Of a DNA stretch of 32,912 nucleotides, positions 1-6,550 are shown piece after piece. The DNA lies in contig JALEMG010000053.1 of NCBI GenBank assembly GCA_022768375.1, positions 1 through 32,912 of the forward strand. Direction: 5' to 3'. Position 1 is the first letter of the stretch; each line of letters begins with the position of its first letter. Origin of the DNA: Lentisphaeria bacterium. GTDB taxonomy: Bacteria; Verrucomicrobiota; Lentisphaeria; Victivallales; Victivallaceae. Position numbers and translations under genes: made by a program. The notes under the pieces were generated by a model. That model did not search any database and was not told where the DNA came from. It saw only the letters and a list, made by a program, of their open reading frames with translations.

Positions 1-56
1 TGAAAAACAAAGACGCGGCGTCAACCCGTTCCCGCAACCGAATAAAAAAAAGTACG

Positions 57-139
57 GGAAAAAACGAAAGTTTTTTCCTCGGGGTTGCAAGGTTGCGAAA
101 CCTTGCCGGGGGAGTTTGAGGGGCGAGGAGCCCCTCAAA
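57..139. repeat. cluster of three intergenic hairpins
   Basis: Three perfect inverted repeats lie in a row. The first has arms at 57-65 and 70-78 (GGAAAAAAC, GAAA loop). The second has arms at 87-94 and 99-106 (GCAAGGTT / AACCTTGC). The third has arms at 115-124 and 130-139 (TTTGAGGGGC / GCCCCTCAAA). None is followed by a T-run on either strand, so they do not look like simple terminators; an intergenic palindromic repeat unit is more likely. Confidence 0.55.
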
Positions 140-189
140 AACGCGTAATACGTATCACGCCGGCTTGCCTTGTCCCATCGAATCCGCAT

Positions 190-220
190 AAAAAAACTTC
201 CCGTCCACGGAGACGGGAAG
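190..220 (-). terminator. rho-independent terminator of the M24 gene
   Basis: A 9-bp perfect stem (197-205 with 212-220, CTTCCCGTC / GACGGGAAG) with a 6-nt loop is followed on the minus strand by a run of seven T (plus-strand A 190-196). It sits 21 nt after the stop of the minus-strand gene ending at 241. Confidence 0.85.
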
Positions 221-240
221 TCGGAATGATGGCAACGAAC

Positions 241-1410
241 TCAGTCGAGTTTGCAGCAGTTCATGCTCATGAATTTTTTGGAGAGCAGTTCACAGCCGTC
301 GGCGGTGATGATGCAGCCCCGTTCCCAACGCAGACCGTAGCCGTTGCCGGTGAAGAAGGTGTCGATCTGGTAGGTCATATTCTCCTGAAGTTTGTACTTG
401 CTGGTGGTTTCGATCCACGGGCTTTCGGTCTCCATGATGCCGAGGCCGTGAACGGGGCCGTAGAGCATGTAATCCTTCCATCCTTCGGCGCAGCCCCAGT
501 CGTAGTACCGCCGGGCGATGCTGGAGGCTTCGACCCCGGCTTTCATCAGTTCAAAGGTGAACTTGTGGGCGCGGAGGCCGAATTCCACCAGCGCGAGTTG
601 TTCTTTGGGAAGTTTGCCGAAGTAGACTGGCAGACCGATGGAACTGCTGTACCCTCCGACGCGGGCGCCGATATTGAGTTGGATGATTTCGTTCTTTTTG
701 AGTTTCGCTCCGGTGGGGCGGCTGATGCCGTTGCTGGTGCGGTCGCCGCCGAAGCAGTAGAGGCTGTGCCCCTCGTACTCTCCGCCGTTGGCGTAGATTT
801 CCCGCTGGGCAATGCCGATGGCCTGAAATTCGGTCATGCCGGGTTTCAACTCGTTAAGCATGGCCTGGACCGCTTTTTCCGCGACCTTGAAGGCTTTGCG
901 GTGGCAGTTGAGTTCGTTCCCGCTCTTGACCCAGCGGAGGGGGCGGAAGACTTCGTCCGCGGCGACCACCCTGACCCCGGGCAGTTGCGCGGCCACGGCG
1001 TCCAGCGTCGGTTTGGTCATGACAGCGGTGCCCACCAGCCCGAGGGAGCGGAGTTTGCGGCTGCCCATGGCCATTTTCACCACGTCCGGGTACTTGGCCA
1101 GCGGGATGCCGGGGTAGTCCGGTTCGGCGGATTCGCGGTAGTTGAGCATGAGGGCGATCTTGGGGATCACGCTGCGGCCGACGGCGTACTTGTAACTCTC
1201 CGGGCCGATGAGCAGGACCGCGTCGCCCTCGGCGGGCACGAAGACCCCCGCCTGTTCAAAGGTCGGCCAGTATTCGGTCAGATAACGGACATTGGCGAAG
1301 TCGGATTCGGTGCCGTGCACCAGACAGGCATCCAGCCCGGCGGCTTTGATCCGGGCCTGAAATTTCGCAATGCGGTCCCAATATTCCTGTTTCGGAATGG
1401 TGTATTTCAT
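241..1410 (-). CDS. M24-family (Xaa-Pro aminopeptidase/creatinase fold) protein, metal site degenerate
   Basis: This 389-residue protein has the two-domain creatinase/aminopeptidase P layout: an N-terminal creatinase-like domain (about 1-160) and a C-terminal pita-bread domain (about 165-385). The ATG at 1410 is chosen because AGGAG lies 9 nt upstream; an in-frame TTG at 1419 directly abuts the ribosome site. M24 metallopeptidases bind two metals through D, D, H, E and E. Here the first Asp is Asn246 (in LNIGA), the second is Ser257 (GGYSSS), the usual Glu of the EPG motif is Asp350, while His321 (HGLG) and Glu363 remain. It is therefore unlikely to be a normal dimetal aminopeptidase. Creatinase, which works without metal, is the family precedent, but the substrate here is unknown. 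The gene is monocistronic with its own promoter and terminator. Confidence 0.85.
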   Translation of the reverse strand: MKYTIPKQEYWDRIAKFQARIKAAGLDACLVHGTESDFANVRYLTEYWPTFEQAGVFVPAEGDAVLLIGPESYKYAVGRSVIPKIALMLNYRESAEPDYPGIPLAKYPDVVKMAMGSRKLRSLGLVGTAVMTKPTLDAVAAQLPGVRVVAADEVFRPLRWVKSGNELNCHRKAFKVAEKAVQAMLNELKPGMTEFQAIGIAQREIYANGGEYEGHSLYCFGGDRTSNGISRPTGAKLKKNEIIQLNIGARVGGYSSSIGLPVYFGKLPKEQLALVEFGLRAHKFTFELMKAGVEASSIARRYYDWGCAEGWKDYMLYGPVHGLGIMETESPWIETTSKYKLQENMTYQIDTFFTGNGYGLRWERGCIITADGCELLSKKFMSMNCCKLD

Positions 1411-1664
1411 GGTAATCAACTCCTGAATTGTGAATTTTTTTGTCGGAAAAGAAGACGGATGCTCAAGAAAGACGAATTTCCCGCGGGGTTTCCCGAAAAC
1501 GGAAGCGGGGCAATGCGGTCTAAGTCCCGGCGGGGATGTAATTGAACGACAGCCGCCACTTCCGTGTGCGGTCGGCGCGTCCGTCCGTCGTCGGCGGTTC
1601 GATCCGGCAAACTGATTTGAACATTATGCCTCTCCCCTGTTGGCAATCCCGGTTCTCACGGATT

Positions 1665-1692
1665 AATGTAGCACCGCCGGGAGGAATGTCAA
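1665..1692 (-). promoter_or_regulatory. sigma70-type promoter for the M24 gene
   Basis: On the minus strand there is TTGACA (1687-1692), a 16-nt spacer and TACATT (1665-1670), preceded by TGC as an extended -10. It leaves a leader of about 240 nt before the start at 1410. Confidence 0.6.
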
Positions 1693-1860
1693 GTGCGAAA
1701 AACGATTTTACGGGGCGGCTGACATGCCGGCGTTCTTTTTTTATGAAATCTCAAGGTTCTGTACTAACAGAAACCTGTTTTTCCGTTCCGTGCGGTCAGC
1801 CGCCTCCCGCTTCCGCCGTCGCCAAGACTATGGCGGACAGGCAACCCTGCCCTTTCTTTG

Positions 1861-1888
1861 GTTACTTTCTTTCGCGAAAGAAAGTAAC
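1861..1888. repeat. 28-bp perfect palindrome
   Basis: GTTACTTTCTTTC-GC-GAAAGAAAGTAAC reads the same on both strands over 28 bp. A related palindrome follows at 1907 and a shorter one lies at 22580, which suggests a dispersed palindromic family. Confidence 0.75.
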
Positions 1889-1906
1889 GCGGTCGCCTTT
1901 TCTTGT

Positions 1907-1938
1907 CTTACTTCTTTTCCCGCGAGAAAAGAAGTAAG
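1907..1938. repeat. 32-bp near-perfect palindrome
   Basis: The arms CTTACTTCTTTTC and GAAAAGAAGTAAG pair around a central CCGCGA; only one symmetric position pair in the centre differs. It lies 18 bp after the 28-bp palindrome and shares the purine-rich arm / CGCG centre design. Confidence 0.7.
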
Positions 1939-2014
1939 CCGCTGGACCACGTCCGGGCAGCACCCAGGGGCGGATTTCTTTACTTTCAGTTCTCTTTTAG
2001 TACAGAGCCAACCT

Positions 2015-2056
2015 CAAAAAAGCGCGAGGCCCGGAAATTCGCACTTCCGGACCTCG
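2015..2056 (-). terminator. rho-independent terminator of pnp
   Basis: The arms 2025-2036 and 2045-2056 form a 12-position stem with one mismatch and an 8-nt loop. On the minus strand this is followed by CGC and a run of six T (plus-strand A 2016-2021). It lies 20 nt past the pnp stop. Confidence 0.8.
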
Positions 2057-2075
2057 TGTGACATGCGGGCGGGGA

Positions 2076-4190
2076 TTACTCGTCGAGTTCCTTGAGCGCG
2101 GCCTTGCGGCTGAGCCGGATTTTTCCGGCATTGTCGATGTCGATGACCTTGACCGTGACGTAATCGCCTTCGTTGCAGATGTCGGTGACTTTATTGACCC
2201 GGTAATCGGCCATCTCGGAGATGTGGAGCAGACCGTCCAGTCCGGGCAGGATCTCCACGAAGGCGCCGAAGTCGCGGATGGTGACCACTTTGCCGCGGTA
2301 GATCTTGCCGATCTCCGCTTCGGCGGTGCAGGCCAGCACGCGTTCTTTGGCGGCGTTGAGTTGTTCCAGATTGACGGCCATGATCTTGACGGTGCCGTCC
2401 TCCTCCACGTCGATGCTGGCGCCGGTCTCGTCGGTGATGGAACGGATGTTCTTTCCGCCGGGGCCGATGAGGGCGCCGATCTTGTCCGGATTGATCTGGA
2501 CGACGTCGATGCGCGGGGCGCGGGGGCTGATCTCCGGCCGGGGCGCGGGGATGCAGGCTTCGATGACGTCGAGGATCTTGAGCCGGGCGACGCGGTTGCG
2601 TTCCATGGCTTCGCAGAGCAGATCAATGGGAATGCCGGGAAGTTTCAGATCGAGTTGGAATCCGGTGATGCCCTGTCGGGTGCCGCAGACCTTGAAGTCC
2701 ATATCGCCGAAGTGGTCCTCGGCGCCGAGGATATCGGTCAGCAGCAGCCGTTCCCCGTTGTCTCCGGTGACCAGTCCGCAGGAGATCCCGGCCACCGGCG
2801 CGGAAATGGGAATCCCGGCGTCCATCAGAGCCAGCGTGGCGCCGCAGACGCTGGCCATGCTGGTGGAACCGTTGGAACTCATGATCTCGGAGACACAGCG
2901 AATGACGTAGGGGAAATCCTTGGGCACGACCTTGGAAACGGAACGCTCGGCGAGATTGCCGTGACCGATCTCGCGGCGTCCGGGACCGGAGATGCGGCCG
3001 ACTTCCCCGACGCTGTAATTGGGGAAGTTGTAGTGCAGATAGAAGCGTTTCACCGCATTGCCGGTGACGCTGGTCAGGTCGTCGAATTCCTGAGCGTCCT
3101 TTTCATTGCCCAGCGTGGCGATGACCAGCGCCTGGGTTTCGCCGCGGGAGAACAGCGCGCTGCCGTGGACCACGGGCAGCACCGCGACTTCGGCGGAGAG
3201 CGGACGGATGTCGGTGACGCTCCGGCCGTCGGGACGGAAGTGTTTCTCCAGAATCAGTTTGCGGGTGACGGTACGAACGTAGTCGTCGAATCCTTTGGCG
3301 GTCTCCAGATTGAAGTCGGCGTCGCTCATGTCGGCGAACTGCGCCCGCAGCGCGGCCCGGGCGTCGGCAAGCAGGGTATTCAGCGCGTTCTGGCGGTTCT
3401 CCTTGCCGGGGATGGTGCAGGTGGCTTCGATGGTGGGGGCGCAGAAATTCTCCAGCGCGGTCTGGAGCGCTTCCGGCACGAGGAAGTAATGATACTCCTT
3501 TTTGGCGCGGCCGGCGATTTTCGCCAGTTCGATCTGGGCGGCGCACTGCCGTTTGATCGCTTCGTTGGCGCAGTACATCGCCTCGCGCATCTCGGCCTCG
3601 CTCACGAATTCCGCTTCACCCTCGATCATGATGACCTGATCCGGGCGGCCGGCGTAGATGAGTTCCAGCGTGCTTTTCTCCATCTCCTTGCGGGTGGGGT
3701 TGACGATGTACTGTCCGTCGACCTTGCCGACCCGCACCGCGCCGATCGGCCCGTCAAAGGGCAGATCGGAAAGCATCAAACTGGCGGAAGCGCCCACCAT
3801 AGCCAGCACGTCGGCGTCATTGACTCCGTCGGCGCTGAGCAGCATGCACTGGACCTGGACCTCGTTGAAGAACCCTTTGGGAAAGAGCGGCCGGATGGGG
3901 CGGTCGATCATGCGGCAGGTGAGGATCTCCTTGGTGGAGGGACGGCCTTCCCGCTTGATGTATCCTCCGGGGAACTTGCCCGCGGCGCTGTATTTTTCCC
4001 GATAGTCGACCTGAAGCGGAAAGAAGTCGCTGCCTTCCCGGGGTTCTCCCGAGCAGGCGGCGGCGATCACGATGGTGTCGCCGAGGCGCACCAGACAACT
4101 GCCGTTGGCCAGACCGGCCATTTTCCCGGTGGAGATCTCCATGGTCCGGGCATCATCCAACTGGAAGACGATTTTTTTCTCCTCACCCAT
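2076..4190 (-). CDS. pnp: polyribonucleotide nucleotidyltransferase (PNPase)
   Basis: Phosphorolytic 3'-5' exoribonuclease acting in RNA turnover. The 704-residue length is normal. In order it has the first RNase PH-like domain, an all-alpha linker, the second RNase PH domain with the active-site run LTDILGAEDHFGDMDFKV (the two catalytic Asp are kept), a KH domain (IGALIGPGGKNIRSI) and an S1 RNA-binding domain (YRGKVVTIRDFGAFVEI) close to the C-terminus. The ATG at 4190 follows an AAGGAA ribosome site. It is the last gene of the minus-strand block but has its own promoter at 4496-4524, giving a leader of about 300 nt. E. coli pnp controls its own expression through a leader stem-loop; whether this leader does so is not shown. 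Confidence 0.97.
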   Translation of the reverse strand: MGEEKKIVFQLDDARTMEISTGKMAGLANGSCLVRLGDTIVIAAACSGEPREGSDFFPLQVDYREKYSAAGKFPGGYIKREGRPSTKEILTCRMIDRPIRPLFPKGFFNEVQVQCMLLSADGVNDADVLAMVGASASLMLSDLPFDGPIGAVRVGKVDGQYIVNPTRKEMEKSTLELIYAGRPDQVIMIEGEAEFVSEAEMREAMYCANEAIKRQCAAQIELAKIAGRAKKEYHYFLVPEALQTALENFCAPTIEATCTIPGKENRQNALNTLLADARAALRAQFADMSDADFNLETAKGFDDYVRTVTRKLILEKHFRPDGRSVTDIRPLSAEVAVLPVVHGSALFSRGETQALVIATLGNEKDAQEFDDLTSVTGNAVKRFYLHYNFPNYSVGEVGRISGPGRREIGHGNLAERSVSKVVPKDFPYVIRCVSEIMSSNGSTSMASVCGATLALMDAGIPISAPVAGISCGLVTGDNGERLLLTDILGAEDHFGDMDFKVCGTRQGITGFQLDLKLPGIPIDLLCEAMERNRVARLKILDVIEACIPAPRPEISPRAPRIDVVQINPDKIGALIGPGGKNIRSITDETGASIDVEEDGTVKIMAVNLEQLNAAKERVLACTAEAEIGKIYRGKVVTIRDFGAFVEILPGLDGLLHISEMADYRVNKVTDICNEGDYVTVKVIDIDNAGKIRLSRKAALKELDE

Positions 4191-4495
4191 GATACCAACA
4201 ATTCCTTTTTATTTTTGGGTTGACACTGCGAGCCGTGCACAAGCGGAGAGAGGAGGCGCGGTTCCCCCGCGGCCGGGATGCGGCGGCGAAAAGGGCGCCG
4301 GCGGCGGAATCCCGGTATCGCCGCCCCGATGTCTCCGCATCCGGGCGGCGATAACGACCGAATTCCACGGGCCGAATCCGCCCGCCGCCACGAACCGGAA
4401 CGGAGAATCCCTCCCCGCCCCCGGAGAAATTTTACCCTCTCCGAAACCGGGAGCCCCTCCCGCCGTTCATGACGCTGAAGTCTAAAATTAAGGAT
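4191..4495 (-). promoter_or_regulatory. long GC-rich leader of pnp
   Basis: About 300 nt between the predicted pnp start point and its ATG holds no convincing gene. It is very GC-rich, with several self-complementary GCCGGCGGC and CCGCGG stretches, so it should be strongly folded. A role in pnp autoregulation is an inference from the E. coli case only. Confidence 0.45.
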
Positions 4496-4524
4496 AATAT
4501 AGCACCGGAACGCTATTTTTGCAA
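4496..4524 (-). promoter_or_regulatory. promoter for pnp
   Basis: On the minus strand: TTGCAA (4519-4524), 17-nt spacer, TATATT (4496-4501) preceded by TGC. The -35 box overlaps the last codons of the upstream thioredoxin/TPR gene (stop at 4513). Confidence 0.7.
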
Positions 4525-5649
4525 GTCCGGCACCTGGATCCGGGGCGCGGCGACCAACAATTTGCCGTAGTAAAGCAGCGCCTGTTTCGCGCCGTCCTGC
4601 CGCTTGGCGTCGCCGGCGAAACAGGAATAGGCGGTCTGGGCCAGTTGTTTCGCCAGATCGGTCCGGCCGACGGCGTGGACGATTTTCGCGTATTCAATGG
4701 CGAACATGCCCCGCTCAGTCCGGTCCTTGAATCCGGAGGAGCGCCACCCCGCGTCGGCGAGTTCCAGCACCCGGGCCGGATTCAGCGTCTCCACCGGCCG
4801 TCCCATCTCCGCGACGGCGAACGCCATCAGCACCCCCGGCTGATCCGCGAATTCCTTCCGCACCCGGGTGAAAAATTCCGGCAGTCCGGCTTCGCGCCCG
4901 GGCTGGTTAAGCAATTTGTATTCCGCTTCGAAGAACCGGTGCCGTCCGGGGTTTTTCCGCTGCGCCTCGTGGACCAGTTTCAGCGCGTCGTCCATGCGGT
5001 TGAGTTTGCGGACCAGCAGCGCCAGTTGCGCCTCCAGCAGTTCGATGCTGTCGGGAGACTTCTCCCATTCGCCGTGCAGCAGGTCCGCCGCGTCCGCGAA
5101 TTTCCCTTCCCGCACCGCGGTGTTGACCGCCCGGGAGAACCGGTGCTTGCGGATCTCCTCCTTGAGATCGAAGGTCCCGGCGAGGCACTGGGCCAGTACG
5201 CCGGGCAGCGCCGCGCTCCGGCCCTGCCACAGCAGGGTGTTTTCCTTGTTCAGCACCAGCGCCAGCGGCAGACGCTCCGCCGCGACCCCCGCCGTTTCCA
5301 GCATGGCGCCCCGGCTGTCCACGTTGATCGGGAAGCCCAGCCGCACGGCGCCGGGGAAGCGCTTGAGCCGCTCCTCCGTGCCGACGGCGATGCCGACGAA
5401 CGCCGCATCCTTGCCGAATTTCTCCGCGATCCCGGCGATCCGGGAAAAATCCGCCAGCGCCGCCTGATTGGGCGTCCACAGATACAGAACGGTGAATTTC
5501 CGATCCCCTTTCATCCGCGCCAGCGTCCGGCTCTGCCCGTCCAGCCACACCGGGGAGGGCAGCGCGGCGATCCGGCCGCCGATCTCCGTTTCCGCCGCCG
5601 CCGTCAGCGCGAGGGCCAGCAGAGGCGCGAGGACCCGCGCCCGGTTCAT
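4513..5649 (-). CDS. secreted thioredoxin-fold protein with TPR-like C-terminus
   Basis: 378 residues with a signal peptide (about 1-19, cleavage near TAAA-E), then a TlpA/thioredoxin-like domain (about 25-165: FTVLYLWTPNQAAL, later LPLALVLNKENTLLW) and a helical, TPR-like tail. The CxxC redox pair expected after the W-T-P turn is absent (NQAA instead), so it cannot act as a standard thiol oxidoreductase; a binding or scaffold role is more likely. The start at 5649 overlaps the stop of the BamE-like gene in an ATGA, implying translational coupling. The following pnp promoter lies inside its last codons. Exact function is unknown. Confidence 0.8.
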   Translation of the reverse strand: MNRARVLAPLLALALTAAAETEIGGRIAALPSPVWLDGQSRTLARMKGDRKFTVLYLWTPNQAALADFSRIAGIAEKFGKDAAFVGIAVGTEERLKRFPGAVRLGFPINVDSRGAMLETAGVAAERLPLALVLNKENTLLWQGRSAALPGVLAQCLAGTFDLKEEIRKHRFSRAVNTAVREGKFADAADLLHGEWEKSPDSIELLEAQLALLVRKLNRMDDALKLVHEAQRKNPGRHRFFEAEYKLLNQPGREAGLPEFFTRVRKEFADQPGVLMAFAVAEMGRPVETLNPARVLELADAGWRSSGFKDRTERGMFAIEYAKIVHAVGRTDLAKQLAQTAYSCFAGDAKRQDGAKQALLYYGKLLVAAPRIQVPDLQK

Positions 5650-6032
5650 TTTTTCACCCCGGCGGCGGCCTCGGCGGGCAGTTCCACATCCGGGATCCGG
5701 TCCCGGTTCTCGATCCGGTGGCGGGTGTAGAAACTGTTGCCCCAGCCCAGCAGTTTGCCGTCCTTGAACAGCAGCGGGAAGCACTCGTCCTCGGTGATGA
5801 ACCCGTCCAGCCAGTTGGTCTCGAAGTAATAGAACCAGACGTCCGGCTGATTGAAACTCTCCCGGCGTTCCGGTTCGCCCATGACCGCGAGCACTTCGGC
5901 TTTGGTCATGCCCACCCGCAGGCGCTTGGAATTCTCCACGTTTTCTTTGGCCCGCTGATACGGATTGACGGCGGCGCATCCCGCCAGCAGCACCGCGCAG
6001 ACCATCGGCAGCCATACATGTTTCATTTTCAT
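5646..6032 (-). CDS. BamE/SmpA-like (DUF3192-type) outer-membrane lipoprotein
   Basis: 128 residues. The lipoprotein signal ends in the lipobox LLAGC (Cys19). A BamE-fold repeat unit follows (RLRVGMTKAEVLAVMGEPERR), the typical 'G-M-T-x-x-E-V ... G-x-P' signature of SmpA/BamE proteins. BamE assists the outer-membrane assembly complex; this copy may instead be a related small lipoprotein. The start at 6032 is set by an ATGA overlap with the ybeY stop; the in-frame ATG at 6026 has a better distance from the GGAGAGGA site and is an equal alternative. Its stop overlaps the next start the same way, so ybeY, this gene and the thioredoxin/TPR gene are probably translationally coupled. Confidence 0.75.
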   Translation of the reverse strand: MKMKHVWLPMVCAVLLAGCAAVNPYQRAKENVENSKRLRVGMTKAEVLAVMGEPERRESFNQPDVWFYYFETNWLDGFITEDECFPLLFKDGKLLGWGNSFYTRHRIENRDRIPDVELPAEAAAGVKK

Positions 6033-6550
6033 TCCTCTCCGGTTGTGAAAGTTTCCATCCGAAAGGGAGGCCGTTCCGGGAAGATCCCGGCGAAATCGAA
6101 ATCCGCCTCCAGTTGTTCCAGACATTCCGCCTCCCGGCGGCGCATCCGCCGCCGCGCCGCCGCGGTCAGATCGTCCTCGCCCGCGCTGTGCAGCAGTCCG
6201 TGCACCAGATACAGCGCCAGTTCCCGGGAGTAGCCGCCGGGCCGGACCGCGCCCTCCCGGGCGGCGGCATCCGGATTGAGAACAAGTTCGATCATGGTCT
6301 CGCCCGGTTCCCACGCGTCCGCCGTGTCGAAGTACGAGTATGTGATCACGTCGGTGGTCCCGGCGTGGCCGAGCAGTTCGCCGTTGTACCGGGTCATGGC
6401 GGCGTCGCCGACGAACAGCAGATTCAGATCCCACGGCGGCTGCGCCGGCAGTCCGGCGGCGGCGGCGGCGGCGGCGGCGAATCGGCGCAGATCACTTTTT
6501 TTCGGAGCCGGATGCCGGGGGTTCCGCCACCGGCAGTGCAGTCGGATCAT
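6029..6550 (-). CDS. ybeY: endoribonuclease YbeY (16S rRNA maturation), variant zinc site
   Basis: Single-strand endoribonuclease for 16S rRNA 3'-end maturation and ribosome quality control. The 173 residues show the family's TDVITY strand (67-71) and the zinc loop H117-G-L-L-H121-S-A-G-E-D-D127. In YbeY the loop is HGxLHLxGxDH; here the third His is Asp127, which could still bind zinc. ATG at 6550 is preferred over GTG at 6553 because GGAG is 7 nt upstream. The start lies inside the end of the pgpH frame (about 59-nt overlap). Eight consecutive alanines near residue 25 come from a CGG/GCC triplet run. The order phoH - pgpH - ybeY is the conserved bacterial cluster, which supports the call despite divergence. 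Confidence 0.85.
   Translation of the reverse strand: MIRLHCRWRNPRHPAPKKSDLRRFAAAAAAAAGLPAQPPWDLNLLFVGDAAMTRYNGELLGHAGTTDVITYSYFDTADAWEPGETMIELVLNPDAAAREGAVRPGGYSRELALYLVHGLLHSAGEDDLTAAARRRMRRREAECLEQLEADFDFAGIFPERPPFRMETFTTGEE

Larger units (their letters stand above)
1411..2014. other. intergenic region with leader, promoter and palindromes; no gene seen
   Basis: About 600 nt without a credible coding frame. From low to high coordinates it holds the M24 leader (1411-1660), the M24 promoter, and two palindromic repeats described separately. Short frames here lack ribosome sites and recognisable protein features. Confidence 0.6.

Noticed and set aside
2058-4223. A 721-codon plus-strand frame opposite pnp
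   Set aside because: Shadow of pnp; no recognisable protein and no ribosome site.
5650-6434. Longer versions of the BamE-like and thioredoxin/TPR genes starting upstream
   Set aside because: They would run through the coding sequence of the preceding genes; signal peptides and ATGA overlaps set the shorter starts.
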